From Cepaea nemoralis (Eukaryota; Mollusca; Gastropoda; Stylommatophora; Helicidae), in the NCBI GenBank assembly GCA_014155875.1, contig JACEFZ010011668.1, positions 25,001-89,000 on the forward strand: DNA of 64,000 bases. The letters run 5' to 3'. Position numbers and translations under genes: made by a program. How positions within the stretch are numbered: position 1 is the first letter of the stretch; each line of letters begins with the position of its first letter. The notes under the pieces were generated by a model that saw only the letters and a list, made by a program, of their open reading frames with translations, had not been told where the DNA came from and made no database searches. Shown here one piece after another: positions 40,451-50,142 of the stretch.

Positions 40451-41365
40451 CTAGTAGTTTCTTCTTTGCTTAGTGCCTAGTCCTATTAACATTTCATTTG
40501 TGATTCCATCCTTTCCTGGTGATTTCTTCTTTTTTAGGGTATTCATTGCCTGTTCCATTTCTTCCATTGTTAGATTTGCCATAATATATTCTGCTGCTGT
40601 CTCTGTATTTCTATGATGCATCTGTTTGTCTTTGATTGCTTTCTTCTGTTCGGTTGTAATATCAATGTGGTTTGCATTTGCATAGTGTTCCATTAGTGCA
40701 ATTGCAGCCTTTTTTTCTGTAAGCAAGGCATTTCCTTGTTTAATTGTTATTTGTTTGTTTCTAGGTCCTTCATTGTTCATGGCTTTCACTAGTTTCCATA
40801 GTTTGTTTCCATCCCTGTCAAAATTCAGGTTTTCTGTTTTTTCCCTCCAACAATCTCTTGTTGTTTGATTTACTGTTCTTTTATATTTTGCTGAGATGGC
40901 TTTGAGAGAGATGTTCGCTTCAATTGTTTGTTCTCTCTCTGCTGTCTTCCTGGCATCTTCAACTTTGTCCTCCAAACTTTGTAGTTCTTCAGTCCAGTAT
41001 GGTTTGTAATTTTTCCTCGCTCCTCTTGGAATGGACTCAGTGGCTGCCTGTATTATCGCTCTGTTTAGACTTTCCACCATTTGCTTTATGTTGCCATATC
41101 GTGTATTTATGTTTTCACAATATTTGTCTGTTAGTATGGCAAATCTGTCCCAATCTGCTCGTTTGTAATTCCAGCGGGGCAAGGGCTTTTGCTCCTGTGG
41201 AACATACTCCATATTCATTACAAGCTTGATTGGTCTGTGGTCACTACCTGCTAATTGGTCCAGCACATGGCGATCGATTTTGTGGAGGATGTCTCCTGTG
41301 CAGAAAGCTAAGTCTAGGAGTAGAAGTGGTAAGCCATCTTCTGGAGTAGAAGCTCGGTGTGTCAT
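40451..41365 (-). pseudogene. I-LINE endonuclease C-terminus to RT fingers
   Basis: A 304-codon frame. It begins in a shifted register, then shows 'LDQLAGSDHRPIKLVMN' (the catalytic SDH of the AP endonuclease), a linker with 'KNYKPYWTEELQSLEDKVED' and 'CWREKTENLNFDRDGNKLWK' (typical EN-RT connector), and 'LKKKKSPGKDGITNEMLIGL' (first RT motif). It terminates by frameshift at about 40470, before the palm. Confidence 0.8.
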
Positions 41366-41466
41366 CCGCTTTGTTGAGTAGATGGAGATTTGAGTCTATT
41401 TCCCAGTCCTCCAATTCATCTCCTCTTTTGTCAGTATCTGGGTATCCCCATCTTTCTGAACGGCTA

Positions 41467-42036
41467 TTAAAGTCTCCGACAATAATGCAAGTTTGTGTCA
41501 GTTATTTTCATGTTTGAGAGTGTAAAGTCCTTATCTGCTGGGCTATACAGATTGTAGATTCTTATTTTCACGTCCTTTATCATTATATCAACACCAATAA
41601 TTTCCGTTTGGTTGTCAGAGATCACAGATACTTCGCTGCAAGGTATTGTATTTCGTGTAAGTATTAGAACTCCTCCTTTGTGTCCTTCGCGGTCGAAACG
41701 TGTGGCCTGATATCCTCTGACTGAGAATTTGTGATTGGCGTTGAGGTGTGTCTCTTGAATGCATGCCACATCTATTCTATCTTTATGAAGACGCTGTGTT
41801 AGGGAGTCTTTCTTCTTGTAAACTCCTTCGGCATTCCACTGTAGTATGTTGAGTGTCCGGGGTATTTGGTCAATAGGTCTTAACCTACTCCTCTGTGCCT
41901 TGACTCCACAGCACAGGGGAAGGTGGCCACCAGTAGTCATGGGTGGACCCCCTCGAGGCAGGGGGCCCCGCACTATCGCCGCCTGATGGGACTTCACGGG
42001 ATTAGCACCATAACGATTAATTTTGATTTGTGACAT
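41467..42036 (-). pseudogene. I-LINE AP-type endonuclease, N-terminal part
   Basis: A minus-strand frame with 'LNILQWNAEGVYKKKDSL' (catalytic Asn), 'IDVACIQETHLNANHKF' (catalytic Glu), 'GGVLILTRN' and 'IRIYNLYSPADKDF'. A shift at about 41480 moves the 'IIVGDFNSRSERWGYPDTD' motif (Asp and Asn) to another frame (41490-41430). Together with SDH downstream, the full AP-endonuclease motif set is present but broken. The element's 5' end is about 30 bp upstream of the first recognisable coding sequence. Confidence 0.82.
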
Positions 42037-42050
42037 CATAGATATCAATT

Positions 42051-42513
42051 GAAACGAGAAAACGAGTGTTGAAGTGCTACATAGAATCTATACTGTTGTA
42101 TGGATGTGAAGCGTGGACAATGAGCAGACAAGCTGAAAAGCATCTGATGGCTGTGAAAATATGGTTTCTGAGAAAAAATGCAAAGAATACAATGGACAGA
42201 CTGAAAAACCAATGAACAAGTCCTCCAAGAAACAAATGAAGATCGTAAACTAATTAGAGATGTTAGACGTAGACAGTCAAAATTGTTTGGGCATGTTATG
42301 AGAAGAAATGAAATGGAGAACTTGGTGAATACTGGCAAGATCGAAGGGAAGAGACCAAGGGGAAGACCGAGAAGTAAATACCTGGATGGCTTGGCCACCT
42401 GGCATGGTCGAGAAAGAAACACAGAGCTGATCCACGACTCTGGTGATCGAGTGAAATGGCAAAACATGACCGCCGACGCATATCGGCATGGCACATGATA
42501 GATGGATGGATGG
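42051..42513 (+). pseudogene. LINE A, downstream half of the split copy
   Basis: It resumes at 'gaaacgagaaaacgagtgtt' exactly after the target duplication: 'LKCYIESILLYGCEAWTMSR' in one register, 'KLFGHVMRRNEMENLVNTGK' and 'GRPRSKYLDGLATWHGRERN' in the frame 42283-42498, then 'HDSGDRVKWQNMTADAYRHG' at the end. A short (gatg)n tail (42499-42513) follows, and then the 36-bp minisatellite resumes. Confidence 0.85.
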
Positions 42514-42570
42514 ATCAACGGAAGACAATTTTAGATATGCTATCAGTGAAAGAATAATAGACAATCTTTA
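42514..42570. repeat. 36-bp minisatellite, piece 3
   Basis: 'atcaacggaagacaatttta' and 'gaaagaataatagacaatct' continue the array interrupted at 37178. Confidence 0.7.
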
Positions 42571-42574
42571 ATGC

Positions 42575-43140
42575 TACAAACTTAAGAATAATTGTAAAAA
42601 TGTGTATTTTACTACTGATACAGTGCTATTAGTGGGCAGAGAGCATGAGTTACAAGGCGTTTCTGAAGCAAGTAAAATCTGCAGTGCAGAACGTGGATTA
42701 GATATTAATATTGCAAAAACGATATAACTAAGATAATTAGCAATAGGAAAGAGTGAACAATTATGAACATCACATTAAACAGGGACACACAAGAACTTGG
42801 ACATGCAATAGCAGATAATGGCAGAAGTGAATAAGAAATCAAACAGAGAATAGGCAATTTTCAAAAGTATTCACACCAATGTCAAACAAAGTATTAATTT
42901 CTAGCGAGATAATATAAACACGCATTAAAGATAGCTGCGTATGTGTGTGTGCATATATGTATATCACAGAAACCTGGTCAATGAACAAACAATTGATCTT
43001 TTGCACTAGACATACGGATATACAGAATAAAATGTCATGTTTCGTGGAAACAAAAACATTCAAATGCAGAGGTTATGGAGAGGCTGGGAATGAAAAAAGA
43101 GGTCATGAAATAATTGAAACCAAAAAGAGACAAGTGACAT
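42575..43140 (+). pseudogene. LINE fragment, heavily decayed RT
   Basis: At 42603-42730 the plus strand reads 'YFTTDTVLLVGREHELQGVS' and 'ERGLDINIAKT', an RT motif C region where FADD/YADD has become FTTD. Further on are 'RSE.EIKQRIGNFQKY'-type remnants. It is not openly coding. Confidence 0.55.
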
Positions 43141-43329
43141 AGTTTCACTGTGGAACTCAGAACTTTGTTGGTGATGGTGATACCAGAATTACACGAGATG
43201 GTGCGAGATGGTGATTCCATAATTATACTTTATGTGAGATGGTGATACCATAATTGCATGTTACATGGAAATAGTGATACCATAAATGCACGTTATACGA
43301 GATGCTGATATCATGATTACACTTTATAT
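43141..43329. repeat. Short degenerate tandem region
   Basis: 'gagatggtgataccataatt' variants repeat about four times at 30-45 bp spacing, directly before the 28-bp array. Confidence 0.5.
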
Positions 43330-44600
43330 AAGATGACCAGATTTCTAGACGGCTCACACAATGACCATTTTTCTATACGGGTTACACGATGACCAGATTT
43401 CTCGACGGCTCACACGATGACCAATTTTCTATACGGGTCACATGATGACCAGATTTATATACAGCTCACACGATTACCAGAGTTCTATACGACTCACACG
43501 ATGACCAGAGTTCTATACAGGTTACACGATGACCAGAGTTATATACAGGTTACACGATGACCAGAGTTCTATACAGGTTACACGATGACCAGAGTTCTAT
43601 ACAGGTTACACGATGACCAGAGTTCTATACAGGTTACACGATGGCCAGAGTTCTATACAGGTTACATGATGTCCAGAGTTCTACAATGCTTACACGATGA
43701 CCAGAGTTCTATATGGCTTACACGATGACCAGAGTTCTATATAGCTCACACGATGACCAGAGTTCTATACGGGTTACACGATGACCAGAGTTCCATAACG
43801 TTTACACGATGACCAGAGTTCTATACGACTCACACGATGACCAGAGTTCTATACAGGTTACACGATGACCAGAGTTCTATACAGGTTACACGATGACCAG
43901 AGTTCTATACAGGTTACACGATGACTAGAGTTCTATACAGGTTACACGATGACCAGAGTTCTATACAGGTTACACGATGACCAGAGTTCTATACATGTTA
44001 CACGATGACCAGAGTTCTACAATGCTTACAAAATGTAAGCCAGAGTTCTATATGGCTTACACGATGACCAGAGTTCTATATAGCTCACACGATGACCAGA
44101 GTTCTATACGGGTTACACGATGACCAGAGTTCCATAACGTTTACACGATGACCAGAGTTCTATACGACTCACGCGATGACCAGAGTTCTATACAGGTTAC
44201 ACGATGACCAGAGTTCTATACAGGTTACACGATGACCAGAGTTCTATACAGGTTACACGATGACTAGAGTTCTATACAGGTTACACGATGACCAGAGTTC
44301 TATACAGGTTACACGATGACCAGAGTTCTATACATGTTACACGATGACCAGAGTTCTACAATGCTTACAAAATGTAAGCCAGAGTTCTATATGGCTTACA
44401 CGATGACCAGAGTTCTATATAGCTCACACGATGACCAGAGTTCTATACGGGTTACACGATGACCAGAGTTCCATAACGTTTACACGATGACCAGAGTTCT
44501 ATATGGCTCACGCGATGACGATGTCTATACGGCTTACATGATGACCAGAGTTCTATCATGCTTATACGTTGACCAGATTTCTATACGGCGCACACGATGA
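43330..44600. repeat. 28-bp minisatellite with ~0.33-kb higher-order period
   Basis: About 45 units of 'cgatgaccagagttctatac' + 'aggttaca'. A variant block 'ttctacaatgcttac' recurs at about 43680, 44012 and 44350 (spacing about 332-338 bp, 12 units), and the later two copies also share 'aaaatgtaagccagag'. Its right end is the first sequence shared with the far end of the window, in the palindrome. Confidence 0.92.
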
Positions 44601-44609
44601 CCAGAGCTT

Positions 44610-44960
44610 CCGTTGTGTTCTTATCCCGCGTATGCCATGTGACCGAAACATCCAGGTATTTATCTATTTTCCTTCTCATTGCTCCTTCCCCATAAAGTTT
44701 GCCAGTTGCCACTAATTTTCCAAAAGGTTTGAAATCCTCTCATAACGTACCCAAAAATGAAAACAACATCAAAATCTATTAAGAGCTTCAAATTCCAGTT
44801 TTTTTTTTTTTTAGTTTTTTTTTTTAACGTCTCTATATTTCGTTTACCTTCATCACTTATATAAAACTTTATATTATCGCAAAGTTGTTTCTGACAATGG
44901 CAATGCATTAAAGTCTGTCTTTTGTTTCGTGCACCCATTTCCACTTTAACCTGTTCTGTG
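44610..44960 (-). pseudogene. LINE A 3' fragment (left arm)
   Basis: A minus-strand frame with 'FGYVMRGFQTFWKISGNWQT' (LINE A has FGHVMRR.E..V.TGK) and the 3' coding end at about 44640 ('catccaggtatttatctatt' on the plus strand). Two A-runs (T-runs on the plus strand) at 44796-44826 separate it from an unrelated upstream part. Confidence 0.6.
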
Positions 44961-45254
44961 TTTTAAATCCGCCCTTTTCCCGTGTTTTAAGATTCCCCTG
45001 ATGTGCATTTTATTCCTACTTATTGTCTTGGCGGGGACGCACTTGCTTAGATGCCTTCCCGCTTTTGCGACGGCACTTTCACTTTTCTAGCTGCTTCATG
45101 TTTTAGTATTTCCTTTGAATTCGGACTGCGACAAGAGGTGAACCTCATTTTGGACAAATACTTATGAACTGCAACACTCAATAAAAGGGGTTTGTTCCTG
45201 GGACAACAAGCGAAGGTGGGACGATACGATGGGAATTAAATCAAACAATAAAAT

Positions 45255-45473
45255 TCAATTTCCTCCTGTAAATTCCTTCCAAGTGTGGGCCCTAAAAGCA
45301 GGGGAGACGTCGTAAACGGGACGTTTTCTGAGCGGGCACAGATTATGGCTGTCGTAAAACTGTTTCGATAGAGATTTTTTGACCTGGAGAAGCCAATGGG
45401 ATGCCTTTAGTTTGTCCATTGCGTCGCCACTGGCAACAGACACGGAGTTACAGAACAAGCACAACATTATCAT
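45255..45473 (-). other. 72-codon frame identical in both arms, unknown
   Basis: A minus-strand frame beginning 'MIMLCLFCNSVSVASG' and ending 'AHTWKEFTGGN'. The mirror copy at 63086-63304 has the same translation. I recognise no domain. Preservation may simply reflect recent arm duplication. Confidence 0.3.
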
Positions 45474-45589
45474 GATGGAGTGATGCGTAACATGAGAGGA
45501 TCATGGAAACCTGGAGGGAAGGCAAAGAGAAGCTAGAGGAAATACTGTAGAGGTAGAGAAGAAGCAGAAATGTTATGTCCAATTAAGGC

Positions 45590-46440
45590 TAATGCACATT
45601 ACCGGATGTAAATGTACAGTAGCCGAATAAATAAATGTTATGTCTGTTGTTGTCTAGCACACATTACCAGATGTAGATGTACAGTCGCCGAACAAATATT
45701 ATGTCTCTTGTTGACTAGCACATATTACCAGATGTAGATGTACAGTAGCCGAATAAATAAATGTTATGTCTGTTGTTGTCTAGCACACATTACCAGATGT
45801 AGATGTACAGTAGCCGAACAAATGTTATGTCTGTTGTTGTCTAGCACACATTACCAGATGTAGATGTACAGTACAGTACAGTAGCCGAACAAATGTTATG
45901 TCTGTTGTTGTCTTGCACACATTACCAGATGTAGATGTACAGTAGTCGAACACATATTATGTCTGTTGTTGTCTAGCACACATTACCAGATGTAGATGTA
46001 CAGTAGCCGAACACATATTATGTCTGTTGTTGTCTAGCACACATTACCAGATGTAGATGTACAGTAGCCGAATAAATGTTATGTCTGTTGTTGTCTAGCG
46101 CACATTACCAGATGTAGATGTACAGTAGCCGAATAAATAAATGTTATGTCTGTTGTTGTCTAGCGCACATTACAAGATGTAGATGTACAGTAGCCGAACA
46201 AATGTTATGTCTGTTGTTGTCTAGCACACATTACCAGATGTAGATGTACAGTAGCCGAATAAATAAATGTTATGTCTGTTGTTGTCTAGCACACATTACC
46301 AGATGTAGATGTACAGTCGCCGAACAAATGTTATGTCTGTTGTTGACTAGCACACATTACCAGATGTAGATGTACAGTAGCCAAACAAATGTTATGTCTG
46401 TTGTTGTCTAGCGCACACTACGGATGTAGATGTACAATGT
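45590..46440. repeat. 57-65-bp minisatellite (left arm)
   Basis: About 14 units of 'ttatgtctgttgttgtctag' + 'cacacattaccagatgtaga' + 'tgtacagtagccgaa' followed by caaat or taaataaat length variants. Confidence 0.93.
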
Positions 46441-46562
46441 TATGACCAATAGCTGTTGACAAAACTGAAACACAGGCTTTCTTTCTGAAATAAACGCGAT
46501 AGCTAGTCCTGTGATGTTATTTTCGTCATACATTATTCATCCATCCATAGTTCCATCCCCAC

Positions 46563-46649
<87 letters not shown>

Positions 46650-46769
46650 GGTCGGTCGGTCTGTCGGTCTGTCTTTCTGCCTGTCTGTCTGTCTTTCTGC
46701 CTGTCTGTCTGTCTTTCTGCCTGCCTGCCTGTCTGCCTGCCTGCCTGTCTGTCTGCCTGTCTGTCTGCC

Positions 46770-46806
<37 letters not shown>

Positions 46807-46845
46807 CGCTGTCTGTCTGTCTGCCTGCCTGTCTGTCTGTCTGTC

Positions 46846-46890
<45 letters not shown>
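46563..46890. repeat. (TCTG)n microsatellite (left arm)
   Basis: About 330 bp of tctg/tgcc/tcgg tetranucleotides. All frames are open on both strands, giving the spurious Cys/Leu/Ser and Thr/Asp/Arg/Gln frames. Confidence 0.95.
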
Positions 46891-47830
46891 GAACACGTTT
46901 AATCATATAACATCCACGACACCGAGGATACACCTGTGTGTAGAAAATAACAAGGCCAGTTGAGTAAATGCAATGACAACATTGTAACGGTCTGTCTGGA
47001 CTTCTGACTCGAATCTCTGCCCAGTGATTAGAAGACAGTCCCACACCAGTGACTATTGATCCTCTTCCTCTTCTCCACTTTATCCTCCTTCCCCCCTCCC
47101 CAATCGGAGCATACGCCAACAATCAATTCCCGCCAAGCCGTCCTGTCGTTTGCTATCCCCTGCAACTTCCTCCACATCCTCACTATATTATTCATCCCTG
47201 TCTGTATCTTTAATTCTCTTCTCTGTGTTTTTAGGTGTCGCGCTTTGTTTGTTATTTTTTTTTTTTTTTTTTAATTATGAATTTCTAAGCGTGTGCCCCA
47301 TCAAGCTCTAGACTCTGGTGGAACATAAACACACCCAACACTTCGACATACAATATTCCTCGGGCTGACATGACACAGTTATAGTGTGTTTACTTTTGTC
47401 TGTCCCAATATAAAATCCCATATCTCAGTAACCAACTGAAGGAAAATGATGAGATTTAGCAAATAACCGTATCATTATGTCCACCCAACAAAACAATTTT
47501 TGTTCTGGAGATTTTACAGCAGATTTCAAAGTTTGTTTATATGCGGTATATAATTTACGGGTCAGAGATGAAGTTCATAATTTTTAATGTATTACACCGT
47601 AGCCAGACAATCAGCGTTCAATGTTGAATATTCCACGTGTTTCACGGGATTGACTTTATGCCAAGAACCCCACGTTGTTTAAACTGGGACTGTTCAGAGG
47701 TGTCTCAAAATGTGGGTTATTTCATGAAACCTGATTAATATGTTTTTTTTTAGTTTTTTTTTTTAAATCTTACCACTTATCGCTAACATTGAAATGTGTG
47801 AATATTTTTCAATGGGATTGAATGCGAAAT
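46891..47830. other. Unassigned sequence between microsatellite and transposase
   Basis: It includes a T-run (47257-47272). A possible tRNA-like head lies on the minus strand at about 46990-47055 ('agagattcgagtcag' resembles a B box). 47360-47830 may be the 5' flank of the downstream DNA transposon. No gene is supported. Confidence 0.35.
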
Positions 47831-47831
47831 T

Positions 47832-49300
47832 GTGTATACACTTCAAAGAATTGCTATGAAGTTGTACACATATTTTTGTCAAGAAGCTGATCGCAGGAAA
47901 CTGTTTTATACTATTACAAATTCCGAAAAAAGAACAGTGCATGCATTGAGTAAACGGTCATTTCGTCGATGGGTGCAAGAATCTGGAATTAAATCACCAC
48001 GCAATAATCAAACGGTAGGTAGAAAGGTTATTGTAGACAGCTTTGACAAAGATGTCATAAGGTGAGCTATTATAAAAATGCTTTAAAACGTCGCTTAAAA
48101 GTCGACAGGGTCGACGTCATTGCACCGGGTTCTATCCCATATGTCTCGGTCTCTTTCCGCAGCGCGGAAAGCATCGCACAAAGCACGAACTTCGCAGCTC
48201 TAGCGACGACCCACAGAAGTCTCTGAAAAATTTAACTCGTGAACCGAAGGATGCGGCCCGGAATCGAACCCACAACCTTTGGAGCCCGAGTCAAAAGGCT
48301 TGACCACTTCGCCATGGAGAGTCCTAAAATTATAAAAATTTTGGATTTTATATCCAGGATTATCCAGCATTATAAAAATGCTGGATGCCAAAGAAACAAT
48401 GATTGTATGAAAACTTAGGGTTTGGTTGAGAAAGAACAATAACATTGAGCTATCCAAAACAACTTTGTGGAAAATTATAAGGACATTATCTTCACTTTTA
48501 GAAAGTACAAGGGCGGTAGAAATATTCTTTGCGAGCAACCGCATTTAGGAGCCATGAGAAGCAGATACCTACGTGAAATAAGGGAAATGCGCAAAGAAAA
48601 TTATGGCATAGTGTGTTTGGATGAAATGTAGCTCAATGCGCACCACACAAGTGATAAGGAATGGCAGTCAGTGGATGGACAGATAAAGCGATATGTGCCC
48701 AGCAGTATAGGACAGCTTTTGGTCATGGCCCATGCTGGTAATACGCATAATGGCTTACAACAGAATGCTGGGCTCGTGTTCGTATCAAAGCATACAGATA
48801 ATGGGGATTATCATAATAAGATGAATGGTAATGTATTTAGAGATTGTCTCGAGAATACTGTGCTTCCATCCCTAGATAGACCGTCGTGTCCAATTATGGA
48901 CAATGCATGATATCAATGTTGTTGCCCAAGAAGACAAAATACCTACAGCATCGAGCACAAAGAGAGCAATAAAGATATGGCTCCGAATGGAAAACATACC
49001 ATTTCCAGAAACGTATTTCTAGCTAGAATTGTTGTCCCTTGTAACACAGACACCAAAAAGCAAGAGATATTAAATCGACAAGTTGATAGAAGAGCATCGT
49101 CATGGATGCTTGAGACTTCTGCCGTACAATTCTCATTTTAACCCTATAGAACTTGTGTGGGCTAAATTTAAAGGACAGGTGGCAGCTGACAATACTATAT
49201 TCAAATTGTATGACGTCAAGATACTAATCCAGTCCGCGCTATTAGATATTGATAAAGTTACTTGAAAATGTGAGGACCATGTGTTGAAAGTGTAAGAGGA
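47832..49300 (+). pseudogene. Tc1/mariner (IS630-type) DDE transposase, broken
   Basis: Plus-strand transposase in pieces. An N-terminal segment (47832-48065) is 'VHALSKRSFRRWVQESG' with a helix-turn-helix-like register. The SINE2 insertion at 48080-48328 follows. Then come 'ENYGIVCLDEM' (first Asp, about 48600-48630), 'KEWQSVDGQIKRYVPSSIGQ', 'LLVMAHAGNTHNGLQQNAGL', 'DYHNKMNGNVFRDCLENTVL', and 'RPSCPIMDNA' (second Asp, then a stop). Last is 'HGCLRLLPYNSHFNPIELVW' (third acidic residue, 49095-49155) with 'AKFKGQV'. This D-D-E order and the LPPY...NPIE.VW motif are typical. Stops and frameshifts occur at the same places in the other arm. Confidence 0.8.
48080..48328 (-). mobile_element. SINE2 inside the transposase, 11-bp target duplication
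   Basis: 249 bp, minus strand, with B box GGTTCGATTCC and A box TGGCGAAGTGG. 'attataaaaat' at 48069-48079 and 48329-48339 is a perfect duplication. The mirror copy at 60240-60489 has the same duplication, so the SINE was present before the arms arose. Confidence 0.92.
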
Positions 49301-49309
49301 CTATTGGAG

Positions 49310-49710
49310 AAAGGATGGATTGAATTTTATGCAACCGAGAGCAGTCATCAACCTACTGGAATCGTCCGACACAGATTAAGGTCTGAGCAGATCGCAGACC
49401 ATAATCCACGTGCACACCAGCTGGGATATTTTGCTACAAATATTCAGAAGAATTGCAGGCCCTAAACATTACAGCATCGGCATAAACAATACAACTTGTT
49501 AATGGCAACAGGTTGTATTCCACAGTGATGAATTTTCAATTCCGTGAGCCCTCAACGGTGACAAACAACTGACATTGAAAAAACAAAAAGCTCTAGACGT
49601 ATCGAATACCAACCGAAGAGTAATATTGCTGTGGGGACTGACATATTGTGGCATAACAAAAAACGTGAGAAGAAACACGTTGTTAAATAAGGGGACAACA
49701 CACGAACATA
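49310..49710 (+). pseudogene. Second Tc1-like transposase fragment (left arm)
   Basis: Plus-strand remnants in Tc1 order: 'GIVRHRLRSEQI' (the T-V-R-x-R-L block), 'VVFHSDEFSIP' (the 'vlFsDE' catalytic strand), 'ALNGDKQL', then 'NRRVILLWGLTYCGI' (the 'vMvWGgi' strand). It is broken by stops and frameshifts and lacks the third catalytic region. Confidence 0.45.
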
Positions 49711-50142
49711 CGAATCATTCTATAAATTTCAATGAAAAGAGGTCCAACATCTTGACCGTTAAGAAGGAAGCCCACTACAAAGACATTCACAACTATATTC
49801 GTCGTGCAAAACATGTAATCATGTTCCGTCTCAGCAGAGCAGACAATGCACCCACTCCCATACGAATCTGGATACGCCTTGTGTTTGTCATCCGAACTGG
49901 TGGGGGCATTGGCATTACAGTAAAACAAGTTTGTTAGCGAGAAATCACTAGTTTTTCATCAACACATCAAAGAAATGTCGCCGCTTTTCATGATTTAAGT
50001 TGCTGTTGGACCTATCAAAGAAATATTCCTTGGGTGGGGGTAAATATAAGACGGCAGGAAAAATTTCATAACGATGCAACAGACAGTTTTCAAAATAATT
50101 GATTGTGAATGACGGAATTAATTTCTGGACATACTATAGTTA
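49711..50142. other. Unassigned sequence
   Basis: It contains open frames on both strands at 49680-49940 without recognisable domains, and ends at a possible Tc1-type end ('ggacatactatagttaatt', about 50125). Confidence 0.3.

Larger units (their letters stand above)
37485..42039 (-). mobile_element. I-type LINE (RNase H-bearing), nested in LINE A
   Basis: A 4,555-bp minus-strand insertion flanked by the perfect 11-bp duplication 'agatatcaatt' (37474-37484 and 42040-42050). The 3' end is a (GAA)n tail ('cttcttcttcttc' on the plus strand). In order from 42039 it holds an AP-type endonuclease, a reverse transcriptase, an RNase H domain and a C-terminal region. RNase H places it with the I superfamily (I/Nimb/LOA-type clades). 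Frameshifts split the ORF into at least four registers. No separate gag-like ORF1 is visible, so it may be 5' truncated. Confidence 0.9.

Noticed and set aside
46511..47122. Cys/Leu/Ser-rich and Thr/Asp/Arg/Gln-rich frames over 46.5-47.1 kb and 61.4-62.1 kb
   Set aside because: Translations of the (TCTG)n/(CAGA)n microsatellite in alternative frames.
47370..50130. Terminal inverted repeats for the Tc1/mariner element ('agttatagtgtgttta' near 47378 and 'tggacatactatagtta' near 50125)
   Set aside because: The two ends are only loosely complementary and may belong to two different Tc1-like elements. I could not establish TA duplications by eye.
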